DNA from: an uncultured Bacteroidota bacterium
Lineage (GTDB): Bacteria; Bacteroidota; Bacteroidia; Flavobacteriales; Flavobacteriaceae
DNA length: 64,000 nt
Assembly: GCA_902581145.1 (NCBI GenBank)
Contig: CACHNE010000001.1
Coordinates: 2,501-66,500, forward strand
Direction: 5' to 3'
The position numbers were made by a program, and so were the translations under genes. The notes below the pieces were generated by a model, which was not told where the DNA came from, did no database searches, and saw only the letters and a program-made list of their open reading frames with translations. Position 1 is the stretch's first letter, and each line of letters starts with the position of its first letter. Shown here piece after piece: positions 10,744 to 18,580 of the stretch.

Positions 10744-10753
10744 TTATTTTTTT
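10643..10753 (+). other. Long hairpin with bulges on one arm, followed by a T7 run; candidate terminator or structured RNA
   Basis: The left arm has four paired blocks: TAATATTCAAG (10643-10653), TCATCAAC (10655-10662), GTTTTGGT (10666-10673) and TAATCAA (10682-10688). They pair exactly with TTGATTA (10712-10718), ACCAAAAC (10720-10727), GTTGATGA (10728-10735) and CTTGAATATTA (10736-10746). That gives 34 base pairs. Unpaired bases interrupt the left arm by 1, 3 and 8 nt, but the right arm by only one base. T7 follows at 10747-10753 on the plus strand, so it could end the lysS-Smr transcript. On the minus strand it begins at the stop codon of the glucosaminidase gene. It is far larger than the two ordinary terminators in this window. 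Confidence 0.75.
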
Positions 10754-11505
10754 ATGATAATCATCTGACCAATCGTTAAGTCATTACCCTGTAATTTATT
10801 AAGTCTTTTTATTGAGTTTACAGACATATTAAATTTTTCGGAAATAGAATATAGTGTATCCCCTCTTTTGACTTTGTACTGATTATTTTTTTTCTTTAAA
10901 ACAATATTATCGTATTTGTAAAGCTCATATCTTTCAATTAAATCGATTAGCTTTTGTGAATATTTAGGGTCTGTTGCATAGCCAGCTTTTTTTAATCCTT
11001 TGGCCCACTGCTTGTAATCATCTCTTTTGAAATCAAAAAGAAATGAATACCTGCCTCTATCTATAAGGAAAAGTGAGTGATCTCTATACGAATACTCGGG
11101 GTTATCATATTTTCTAAAACACTCTTGTTCTTCGTCGTCATCGTGGTAGATTTTTTTACCATTCCAATCATGACATTTAATTCCAAAATGATTATTGGCT
11201 TGAACCGCTAACCTACCTTTACCTGCACCTGACTCTAAAATCCCTTGAGCTAAAGTTATACTTGCTGGAATACCAAATTGAACCATCTCATCCATTGCAA
11301 TATTTGAGTAATATTTAACATAGTCCTCAGTATTCAAAATTTTAGGTACTATGATAACCTTTTTTGATTTTTTCTTTTTTGGCTTTTCTTTTTTGGTTTT
11401 TACCTCTTTTTTTGGCTCCTCCGATTTATTGTTATAGATGACTCTTTTAGTTCCACAACTAAAGGTTAAAATTAAAATAATTAAGTATAGGAGAACTCTT
11501 TTCAT
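10744..11505 (-). CDS. Lipoprotein N-acetylglucosaminidase with C-terminal LysM domain
   Basis: A 253-residue peptidoglycan hydrolase. The signal peptide ends in the lipobox TFSC (C17), followed by a lysine- and glutamate-rich linker (about 28-52). A glucosaminidase domain (PF01832) spans about 60-195, with the probable catalytic glutamate in AQGILESGAG and the family motifs NNHFGIKC and YRDHSLFL. The C-terminal LysM (about 208-252, YKVKRGDTLYSISEKFN) binds glycan strands. It would cleave cell-wall glycan at the inner face of the outer membrane. The gene is monocistronic, divergent from DUF5522-hutU, with a -7 box at 11521-11528. Its stop codon lies within the arm of the large hairpin. Confidence 0.92.
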   Translation of the reverse strand: MKRVLLYLIILILTFSCGTKRVIYNNKSEEPKKEVKTKKEKPKKKKSKKVIIVPKILNTEDYVKYYSNIAMDEMVQFGIPASITLAQGILESGAGKGRLAVQANNHFGIKCHDWNGKKIYHDDDEEQECFRKYDNPEYSYRDHSLFLIDRGRYSFLFDFKRDDYKQWAKGLKKAGYATDPKYSQKLIDLIERYELYKYDNIVLKKKNNQYKVKRGDTLYSISEKFNMSVNSIKRLNKLQGNDLTIGQMIIIKK

Positions 11506-11520
11506 TACAATAACCTAGCA

Positions 11521-11528
11521 CAAAGATA
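11521..11528 (-). promoter_or_regulatory. -7 box for the glucosaminidase-LysM gene
   Basis: The complement reads TATCTTTG, a match to TANNTTTG. It puts the start site near 11517, about 12 nt before the ATG at 11505. It lies only 23 bp from an oppositely directed box serving DUF5522-hutU. Confidence 0.5.
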
Positions 11529-11551
11529 ATCGAAAATATTATGTTTTAATT

Positions 11552-11559
11552 TATCTTTG
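11552..11559 (+). promoter_or_regulatory. -7 box for the DUF5522-hutU operon
   Basis: TATCTTTG matches TANNTTTG. The predicted start near 11563 gives a leader of about 19 nt before the ATG at 11582. No good TTTG lies at the expected -33 position. It is arranged back-to-back with the box at 11521-11528. Confidence 0.5.
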
Positions 11560-11581
11560 GTACTACTATTGTTATTTATTT

Positions 11582-11716
11582 ATGGATAATGAAGATTTCT
11601 ATATAACAGATGAAGGATATAAATGTTTTACCAAAAAATATCTCCTTAAAAGAGGATATTGCTGTAAGAGCAATTGTAAACACTGTCCATATGGTTATAA
11701 CCCTAAGATTAATTAA
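11582..11716 (+). CDS. DUF5522 cysteine-rich small protein
   Basis: A 44-codon gene starting ATG at 11582. The product contains DFYITDEGYKCFTKKYLLKR (residues 5-24), then GYCCKSNCKHCPYGY, the pattern of the DUF5522 family (PF17653), which is widespread in Bacteroidota and of unknown function. The CC-x3-C-x2-C cluster (residues 27-35) could bind a metal such as zinc or iron, but that is an inference. The stop codon TAA (11714-11716) directly abuts the ATG of hutU, so the two are certainly on one transcript. Confidence 0.88.
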   Translation: MDNEDFYITDEGYKCFTKKYLLKRGYCCKSNCKHCPYGYNPKIN

Positions 11717-13699
11717 ATGAATTTCAAAAAAGAAGTTGCATTAGGAATTCCAAAGGAACTACCAAATAAAAAAATTTACGATCCAAACGTGAATCATGCG
11801 CCCATTAGAGAAAATGTACTCACACGCGAAGAAAAAATACTTGCACTTAGAAATGCACTTAGATATTTTGATAAAAAATTTCATGAAGAGTTAATTCCAG
11901 AATTTAAATCAGAGTTAGAGAAATTTGGTAGAATCTACATGTATAGATTTAGACCTGATTACGATATTTATGCTAGGCCAATTGAGGATTATCCCCACAA
12001 CTCTAAAGAAGCTGCGGGAATTATGTTGATGATTCAAAATAATCTTGATAAAAGAGTGGCGCAACACCCACATGAACTTATAACATACGGAGGAAATGGA
12101 GCTGTTTTTCAAAATTGGGCACAGTACCTTCTAACGATGAAGTATTTATCCGAAATGACAGATGAACAGACGCTTGTCATGTATTCAGGTCATCCTATGG
12201 GGCTATTCCCTTCAAGCAAAAATGCTCCAAGAGTTGTAATAACTAACGGAATGGTAATTCCAAATTATTCCAAAAAATCAGACCTGGAAAAATTTAATGC
12301 TCTTGGGGTTAGTCAATATGGCCAAATGACTGCAGGAAGTTATATGTACATTGGACCACAAGGTATTGTACATGGAACGACAATAACTGTTCTAAACGCG
12401 TTTAGAAAAATCAATAAAAATCCAAAAGGAAAAATATTTTTAACATCTGGATTAGGAGGTATGAGTGGTGCTCAACCAAAAGCTGGTAATATCTCTAAAT
12501 GTATTACAATATGTGCTGAGGTTAACATTAAAGCCATAAAAACAAGACATTCACAAAATTGGGTAGATGAGGTAGTTGATGATACAGAAAAATTGGTCGA
12601 AAGAGTACAAAATGCTCAAAAAAACAAAGAAATTGTTTCGATTGCGTATCATGGAAATATTGTTGATGTATGGGAATCGTTTTATGAAAACAATATAAAA
12701 GTTGATATTGGAAGTGATCAAACCTCTCTTCATAATCCATGGTCAGGCGGCTATTATCCTGTTGGATATTCTTTTGAAGAAGCAAATAAGTTGATATATG
12801 AAAATCCAAAAAAATTTAAAAGTGAGGTTAAATTATCTCTTAAAAGGCATGTTGAGATAGTAAATAAACACGTAAAAAGAGGAACATATTTTTTTGATTA
12901 TGGAAATGCATTTTTATTAGAAGCTTCTAAAGCAGAAGCTGATATTCTAAAAAAAGATGGAAGTTTTAAGTACCCCAGTTATGTTCAGGATATAATGGGC
13001 CCAATTTGTTTTGATTATGGATTTGGCCCATTCAGATGGGTTTGTTCATCTTGCAAGCAAGAAGATTTAGATATAACTGACACTATTGCATGTGAAGTTT
13101 TAGAAAAATTGGCTGTAAGTGCACCCGAAGATACAAAACAGCAAATGATGGATAATATTCAATGGATTAAAGCTGCAAAAGAAAATGAATTAGTTGTTGG
13201 GTCTAAAGCAAGAATTCTTTACGCTGACTCTAGTGGAAGAATTGAAATTGCAAAAGCATTCAATAAAGCGATTAAAGAAGGTAAAATCGGTCCGGTAATT
13301 TTAGGTAGAGATCACCATGATGTTTCTGGAACAGATTCTCCGTATCGGGAAACTTCCAACATTTATGATGGTTCTCAGTTTACAGCTGATATGGCTATTC
13401 AAAATGTTATTGGAGATAGTTTTAGGGGTGCTACATGGGTTAGTATTCATAACGGTGGTGGTGTAGGCTGGGGAGAAGTAATTAACGGTGGCTTTGGTAT
13501 GTTGATTGATGGAAGTGAAAAGAGTGAAATAAATATTGAATCAATGTTATTTTGGGATGTTAATAACGGAATTGCGAGAAGAAATTGGGCAAGAAATAAC
13601 GGAGCGATTGATCAAATTTCAAGAGCTATGCAAAAAAACCCAAAACTTAAGGTAACTTTACCTAACTTAGTAGAAGATAAACTTTTAGAAAATATTTAA
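11717..13699 (+). CDS. hutU: Urocanate hydratase (urocanase)
   Basis: Converts urocanate to imidazolone propionate, the second step of histidine degradation, using tightly bound NAD+. At 660 aa it is the longer Bacteroidota form (the Pseudomonas enzyme is about 557 aa). The NAD-binding segment TSGLGGMSGAQPKAGN lies near residue 242 and the N-terminal PHELITYGGNGAVFQNWAQY block and the late NGGGVGWGEVINGGFG block are strongly conserved. None of hutH, hutI or hutG is present in this window, so either they are elsewhere or the gene acts on imported urocanate. It abuts DUF5522 upstream and is followed 1 bp later by a DUF4136 lipoprotein. Confidence 0.96.
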   Translation: MNFKKEVALGIPKELPNKKIYDPNVNHAPIRENVLTREEKILALRNALRYFDKKFHEELIPEFKSELEKFGRIYMYRFRPDYDIYARPIEDYPHNSKEAAGIMLMIQNNLDKRVAQHPHELITYGGNGAVFQNWAQYLLTMKYLSEMTDEQTLVMYSGHPMGLFPSSKNAPRVVITNGMVIPNYSKKSDLEKFNALGVSQYGQMTAGSYMYIGPQGIVHGTTITVLNAFRKINKNPKGKIFLTSGLGGMSGAQPKAGNISKCITICAEVNIKAIKTRHSQNWVDEVVDDTEKLVERVQNAQKNKEIVSIAYHGNIVDVWESFYENNIKVDIGSDQTSLHNPWSGGYYPVGYSFEEANKLIYENPKKFKSEVKLSLKRHVEIVNKHVKRGTYFFDYGNAFLLEASKAEADILKKDGSFKYPSYVQDIMGPICFDYGFGPFRWVCSSCKQEDLDITDTIACEVLEKLAVSAPEDTKQQMMDNIQWIKAAKENELVVGSKARILYADSSGRIEIAKAFNKAIKEGKIGPVILGRDHHDVSGTDSPYRETSNIYDGSQFTADMAIQNVIGDSFRGATWVSIHNGGGVGWGEVINGGFGMLIDGSEKSEINIESMLFWDVNNGIARRNWARNNGAIDQISRAMQKNPKLKVTLPNLVEDKLLENI

Positions 13700-13700
13700 T

Positions 13701-14246
13701 ATGAGAAAAATTACGATATTATTTTTATTTATTTCAATCTTCTTATCATGTGATTCGATAAGAGTTAGTTCTGATTACAATAAAGATATTGATTTTTCAA
13801 ATCTTAAGACTTACGCTTTTTCAAAGCAAGGTGTTGATAAAGTAAAAATTAATGATATTGATAAAAAAAGAATATTAAAGGCAATTGATGTTGAATTATA
13901 CAATAAAGGTTTTAGAAAAAGCTCAATTGAGCCTGACTTCATTATAAATTTCTTCACAAAAACAAATGAAAAAGTAAACTTTTACCCATCAAATAATTAC
14001 TATGGTTCAATGATTCAGAGTCCATATGCAGGGATAGGGCATTATGCCGGTAGTTGGTATCAAAACTCTTATAATTATAATGAAGGTGTTCTATTCATTG
14101 ATATAGTAGATAGTGATAAAAATGAATTGGTATGGCAAGGTATAGGCAAAGGATATATTTATACAGATAAACCAGAAAAGAAAAGTGAAAAGATTAGTGC
14201 TATGGTTGGAAAAATTTTACTCCAATTCCCACCGTCAAAAAACTAA
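13701..14246 (+). CDS. DUF4136 lipoprotein
   Basis: A 181-residue lipoprotein: lipobox FLSC with C17. The mature part matches DUF4136 (PF13590) in layout: DIDFSNLKTYAF near residue 30, IDKKRILKAIDVELYNKGF near 52, PDFIINFFTK, then a tyrosine/glycine-rich loop and LFIDIVDSDKNELVWQGIGKGY in the last third. Such proteins are probably attached to the outer membrane; no activity is known. It starts 1 bp after hutU and is likely translationally coupled to it. Its stop overlaps the stop of the convergent permease gene by 4 bp. Confidence 0.85.
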   Translation: MRKITILFLFISIFLSCDSIRVSSDYNKDIDFSNLKTYAFSKQGVDKVKINDIDKKRILKAIDVELYNKGFRKSSIEPDFIINFFTKTNEKVNFYPSNNYYGSMIQSPYAGIGHYAGSWYQNSYNYNEGVLFIDIVDSDKNELVWQGIGKGYIYTDKPEKKSEKISAMVGKILLQFPPSKN

Positions 14247-15292
14247 TTTTTAACATCTAATAAATCTCTGAAGGAATTACCTAGTATCATAAACGAGCAC
14301 ACTAGAAGCATTATACATAAGCCTGGAATAATAGCCAGAAAAGGTTCTCCTAGTATAATATAATTGTAATGATCTTTAATCATGAGTCCCCAACTAGTCA
14401 TAGGAGGCTGTGCACCAAGACCTAAAAAACTCAATCCACTTTCAATTAAAATTGAAGCTGCAAAATTAGCCGCAGAAATTACAATAAGAGGAGATATAAT
14501 ATTTGGTAAAATATGCTTAGTAATAATTCTAAAATCATTATATCCAAGAACTTTAGCAGCGACAACAAACTGTCTTTCTTTATACTGCTTAACCTGCCCC
14601 CTGACAACTCTTGCAACTTCAACCCACATGGTTAATCCAACAGCGATAAAAACTTGCCAAAAACCTTTACCGAGTGCAAGTGTTATTGCAATTACCAGCA
14701 ACAGAGTAGGAATAGACCAAGTAACGTTAATTAACCACATAATAATTTTATCAGGAAATCCTGAGTAATATCCGGATATTGAGCCTAAAATAATTCCAAT
14801 AAATAAAGAAATAAAGACGGAAATAAATCCAATGGAAAAAGAGATTCTTGAGCCAATAATAACCCTACTCAAAACATCTCTTCCAAACTTATCGGTACCG
14901 AAATAATATCTTTTATCAGCTATTTCAGCCTCATCCGATTTTATGATTTTAAACTTATTATCATTCATTCCTTGAGGCATATAATAAATATATCCATCCT
15001 TAATTTCATACTTTGAAATAGGTATCTGATTTATTTGTTCTTTGGATCCAAAAAATAGAGCCTTTAATGAAAATTTTTGATTTTTCGATTCGTTTAAAAC
15101 CAACATTTTAGTTGAAAAACCAGGTTTTTTTGAGTGAATTGACAGATTCATCGTATTAGCATTTGAGGAATTATCTGGTGCTAGTACGTAAGCAAAAACA
15201 GAGATAATGAAAACAAAAAAAATATAACCAAAACTAATTATCCCTAAAAAGTTTCTCTTTGAATCAAAAAACTTTTGGATTATACTATTCAT
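14243..15292 (-). CDS. OppC/DppC-type ABC transporter permease
   Basis: A 349-residue inner-membrane permease of peptide/nickel ABC importers. Transmembrane helix 1 (about 14-36) is followed by an unusually long periplasmic segment to about residue 130, then the OppC signature YYFGTDKFGRDVLSR, five more helices and the EAA loop AAKVLGYNDFRIITKHILPN that contacts the ATPase. No partner permease (OppB), substrate-binding protein or ATPase lies nearby. Its only operon neighbour is the upstream Prc protease gene, 10 bp away. The other subunits may be encoded elsewhere. The stop codon overlaps the convergent DUF4136 gene by 4 bp. Confidence 0.9.
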   Translation of the reverse strand: MNSIIQKFFDSKRNFLGIISFGYIFFVFIISVFAYVLAPDNSSNANTMNLSIHSKKPGFSTKMLVLNESKNQKFSLKALFFGSKEQINQIPISKYEIKDGYIYYMPQGMNDNKFKIIKSDEAEIADKRYYFGTDKFGRDVLSRVIIGSRISFSIGFISVFISLFIGIILGSISGYYSGFPDKIIMWLINVTWSIPTLLLVIAITLALGKGFWQVFIAVGLTMWVEVARVVRGQVKQYKERQFVVAAKVLGYNDFRIITKHILPNIISPLIVISAANFAASILIESGLSFLGLGAQPPMTSWGLMIKDHYNYIILGEPFLAIIPGLCIMLLVCSFMILGNSFRDLLDVKN

Positions 15293-15302
15293 GAATTATA
15301 TG

Positions 15303-17414
15303 TTAGTTGTCAAGATACGAAAATCTTAAATCTGAAAGAACATTCAAAGCTTCGTCGATATAAAAATCTTTATTTAAACTCTTATGCCATCTTTCTCTTT
15401 TAAGCCCTAATACCGAATCATTTTTTATTAAATCAAGTTCGTAAGGAAGGGACTTAAAGCTGTAGTTCATTGAATAATCGTTTAATGCTTTAAATTTTTC
15501 GATTATGGATGAATTTTCTTCTAATTCCAATTTAAATTTATCATAATTTAAATTTATCAGTTTATTATCCCTTACAGATTTTATCCATTTTGCATTTTCA
15601 TCAACCAACTTTAAATATTCATTATCAGCCATCCTTTTATTACTTTTAGTTATAGCTTCTTCAAAGTTAAAATTGCTATTCCATGTATCGAATTCAACCT
15701 TGTCTATTTCATCCCATTGTAATGGATTTTCAGAATCTTTTTCACCGAATTCTAAGTACTTATATCTGTAGGGAACGTTTATATCACTTTTTACGCCTTC
15801 GAGTTGAACAGATCCACCATTAATTCTATAATATTTCTGAGTGGTATATCTTAAAGCACCTAGGTCACCATTTGTATTACCTCTTACCATTCTGTTTAGT
15901 GGGAAAACATTTTGGACCGTACCTTTTCCCCAAGTCTGATTACCTCCAATAATTATTGCTCTTTTATAATCTTGCATGGCTGCAGCTAGTATTTCAGATG
16001 CTGAAGCTGATCCTTCATTAACCAAAATAACTAATGGACCGGTCCATAAAACAGATCTGTCACGATCACTAAGAACTTGTTTCTCTTTGTCAAAATATTT
16101 TACCTGGACAACCGGACCGTTTTTTATAAACATACCAGCCATATCAACCACTGTTTTTAAAGCTCCTCCTCCATTATTTCTAAGATCAATTACAAGCCCC
16201 TGTATTCCCTGCTCTTTAAGTCTTTCTATTTCTGTTCTTAAATCTTTGGCTGCATCTCTGTTACTTTGGTTATCAAAATCAATATAAAATTTAGGAATAT
16301 TAATTAAACCATAAGTATTATTATCTTTTTCAACAATCGAGGATTTTATATAGGTTTCTTCTAGAAGAACAATATCCCTTTTAACAGTAACTTCAGTAAC
16401 TGTACCGTCAACCTTCTTAACAGTTAAATGAACTTTAGTTCCTTTTTTACCCTTAATTAGTTTGACAGCCTCACTTAACCTCATATTAAGAATTCCAACT
16501 GGCTCATCCTCATTATCTTGTCTAACTTTTAGAATTGCATCACCTTTTTCCAAAATATCATCACGCCATGCTGGACCACCAGAAATAACCTCGGTAATTT
16601 CTACCTTATCAATCTTTTTTTGCAGTCTTGCTCCGATCCCAGCATAATTACCCGACATATCGACATCAAATCTGTCTTTTGATTCGGGATCTAAGTAAGA
16701 GGTATTTGGATCATATTGAGAAACAAAAGAATTAATATAAACTGAAAACCAATCTGATCTTTGCATTTCCTCAGAAATGAACGAGTAATTTTGCTGCATT
16801 GTTTCTTTTAATGACTCTCTGGTTTTCTTTTCGATTGAAGTAGGATTTCTTAGGATAAAATCAGAATCATCTTTAGATTTTCTTAAATCATCTTCTATTT
16901 CGTTATGATAATTTTCAATCACATAAATTTTTAAAAGCTTTCTCCATCTATCAAAAAGTTGATCTTTTGTTTTTACATAATCTAATTCCTCAAAGTCACA
17001 TTCACATACCTCATCTTTGTTAAAATCAAATGGTTTTGATAGAATATCATTAAATATTTTTTCGGACTCCAGCATTCTTTTAGTATATCTCTTATAGACA
17101 AGTTCAAAAAAATCTAGATTAGGGTTTTTAAAAGCATCGTCTATTAAATATTTGTATTTTGAAAATTCTTCTATATCTGAAGCATAGAAATATCTCTTGT
17201 AAGGATCTAAATTTTCGAGAAAAGTGTAAAAAACTTTTTCAGAAAATTCATCATTTATTTCTTTATCCAGAAAATGAGCCTGATCTAAAACATAGGTAAT
17301 AAGCTGAATAATTAAATTGTCTTTATCACTTGTGTCAAAGTCTTTTGAAACAAAGCTGCAAGAAGCCAGACACATTATAAATGCGATTAATAGTGTGAAA
17401 AGATTTTTACTCAT
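15303..17414 (-). CDS. prc: Carboxy-terminal processing protease (tail-specific protease, S41A family)
   Basis: A 703-residue periplasmic serine protease that degrades or trims proteins from the C-terminus. It looks like a lipoprotein (LASC, C19). The N-terminal helical TSP domain spans about 30-240, a PDZ domain about 250-340 (GIGARLQKKIDKVEITEV, ISGGPAW), and the S41 peptidase about 345-560. The catalytic serine is in GSASASEILAA (about 474) and the lysine in WGKGTVQN (about 496). A C-terminal DUF3340-like region follows. This is the long Prc/Tsp architecture, not the short CtpA one. A possible -7 box, TATTTTTG on the complement at 17422-17429, lies only about 8 bp upstream of the ATG. It is followed by the OppC-type permease. 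Confidence 0.94.
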   Translation of the reverse strand: MSKNLFTLLIAFIMCLASCSFVSKDFDTSDKDNLIIQLITYVLDQAHFLDKEINDEFSEKVFYTFLENLDPYKRYFYASDIEEFSKYKYLIDDAFKNPNLDFFELVYKRYTKRMLESEKIFNDILSKPFDFNKDEVCECDFEELDYVKTKDQLFDRWRKLLKIYVIENYHNEIEDDLRKSKDDSDFILRNPTSIEKKTRESLKETMQQNYSFISEEMQRSDWFSVYINSFVSQYDPNTSYLDPESKDRFDVDMSGNYAGIGARLQKKIDKVEITEVISGGPAWRDDILEKGDAILKVRQDNEDEPVGILNMRLSEAVKLIKGKKGTKVHLTVKKVDGTVTEVTVKRDIVLLEETYIKSSIVEKDNNTYGLINIPKFYIDFDNQSNRDAAKDLRTEIERLKEQGIQGLVIDLRNNGGGALKTVVDMAGMFIKNGPVVQVKYFDKEKQVLSDRDRSVLWTGPLVILVNEGSASASEILAAAMQDYKRAIIIGGNQTWGKGTVQNVFPLNRMVRGNTNGDLGALRYTTQKYYRINGGSVQLEGVKSDINVPYRYKYLEFGEKDSENPLQWDEIDKVEFDTWNSNFNFEEAITKSNKRMADNEYLKLVDENAKWIKSVRDNKLINLNYDKFKLELEENSSIIEKFKALNDYSMNYSFKSLPYELDLIKNDSVLGLKRERWHKSLNKDFYIDEALNVLSDLRFSYLDN

Positions 17415-17500
17415 AAGAAATCAAAAATAATCAAATTCTAAGCCAAAAAATATGAGGTTTTATATAATTTTTTGTTAAAGTAGTTAATTATTTATTTGTG

Positions 17501-17508
17501 TACTTTTG
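17501..17508 (+). promoter_or_regulatory. -7 box for surE-lpxB operon
   Basis: TACTTTTG matches TANNTTTG. It lies downstream of an in-frame ATG at 17496, which therefore cannot be the surE start, and puts a transcript start about 14 nt before the ATG at 17526. The -33 position is not convincing. Confidence 0.5.
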
Positions 17509-17525
17509 TCTTCATATATTTAAAC

Positions 17526-18290
17526 ATGAAAAAACCTCTAATACTTGTTACAAATGATGATGGCATAACTGCTCCAGGCCTAAGAACACTCATTCATGTT
17601 ATGAATAAGATCGGGGAAGTTGTGGTTGTTGCACCAGATAGCCCACAAAGCGGAATGGGTCATGCCATTACGATTAGTGATACGCTATATTCAAAAAAAG
17701 AAAAAATTGATGATGGGCCACAGGTCGAATACAGTATTTCTGGCACTCCCGCTGACTGTGTAAAGTTTGCCATTAGGGAAATACTAGATAGAAAACCTGA
17801 TTTATGTGTTTCAGGAATTAATCATGGAGCAAATTCCTCTATAAATGTAATTTACTCAGGAACCATGAGTGCTGCGGTTGAAGCTGGAATTGAAGGCATT
17901 AAATCAATTGGATTTTCTTTGTTAGATTACAGCTGGAACGCTGATTTTAAACCTTGTGAATCTATTATCGAAAAAATTTGTCTTAGTGTTTTAAACCAAA
18001 GTAAGGAAAATTTAATATTAAATGTAAATTTCCCCTCTAAGACTAAAAAATTCAAAGGAATTAAAGTATGTAGACAAGCAAAAGGATATTGGGAAGACAC
18101 CTATGATAAAAGAATTAGTCCATTAGGCAAAGAGTATTATTGGCTTACTGGTAGTTTCATCAATCAGGATAACGATAAAGAAACCGATGAGTGGGCGCTT
18201 GAAAATGGATTCGTTTCTGTGGTGCCAATAACTTATGATATGACATCTTATACAGATTTAGATGAAATAAAAAATTGGAAATTAAATTGA
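17526..18290 (+). CDS. surE: 5'/3'-nucleotidase SurE
   Basis: SurE removes phosphate from nucleoside 5'- and 3'-monophosphates and is linked to stationary-phase survival. The protein (254 aa from ATG 17526) starts MKKPLILVTNDDGI with the metal-binding N10-D11-D12, followed by APDSPQSGMGHAIT and SGINHGANSSINVIYSGTMSAA, the standard metal-binding and active-site segments. An ATG at 17496 in the same frame would add ten hydrophobic residues and precedes the -7 box, so it is rejected. Its 3' end overlaps a small membrane-protein gene, and lpxB follows, so the three form an operon. Confidence 0.96.
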   Translation: MKKPLILVTNDDGITAPGLRTLIHVMNKIGEVVVVAPDSPQSGMGHAITISDTLYSKKEKIDDGPQVEYSISGTPADCVKFAIREILDRKPDLCVSGINHGANSSINVIYSGTMSAAVEAGIEGIKSIGFSLLDYSWNADFKPCESIIEKICLSVLNQSKENLILNVNFPSKTKKFKGIKVCRQAKGYWEDTYDKRISPLGKEYYWLTGSFINQDNDKETDEWALENGFVSVVPITYDMTSYTDLDEIKNWKLN

Positions 18291-18580
18291 ATAAAAAAGA
18301 AATTTTATTAGGGATATTTAGTGGTTTTCTTGCAAATATTGTAGGCACTATATTTTCATTTATTATATTATTTCAAGAAATTAAAATTTCAAATATTTTA
18401 AGAATTGTAAGCAATTCAATTTCTGATAACTTTATAACAAAGCTAATTAGCTTAGGCGCTGTAATGAACCTAATAGTTTTTTTTGTTTTTTTAAGATATG
18501 ATTATGAAGAGAAAGCTCGAGGAGTTCTAGTTGCTACTTTTATTATTGCGATTTTAACCATTTATTTAAATAATTTTTAG
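18287..18580 (+). CDS. Small multi-pass membrane protein, function unknown
   Basis: A protein of about 97 residues with three hydrophobic segments (about 8-29, 42-64 and 74-93) separated by short polar loops, one with RYDYEEKARG. I do not recognise a family. No ATG is available: the start is either TTG at 18287, overlapping the surE stop by 4 bp, or TTG at 18275, overlapping it by 16 bp and adding four residues. The stop TAG shares one base with the GTG of lpxB, so it lies inside a tightly coupled surE-X-lpxB operon. I recall a protein of similar size between these genes in other flavobacteria, which would support it being real. Confidence 0.7.
   Translation: MNKKEILLGIFSGFLANIVGTIFSFIILFQEIKISNILRIVSNSISDNFITKLISLGAVMNLIVFFVFLRYDYEEKARGVLVATFIIAILTIYLNNF

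Noticed and set aside
10643-10753. An integron attC recombination site, suggested by the bulges on one arm
   Set aside because: The required end motifs RYYYAAC and GTTRRRY are missing, no integrase or gene cassette is nearby, and the T7 tail suits transcription termination better.
12528-12809. Antisense reading frames inside hutU
   Set aside because: They show no start context, domain or signal, and the hutU frame is complete.
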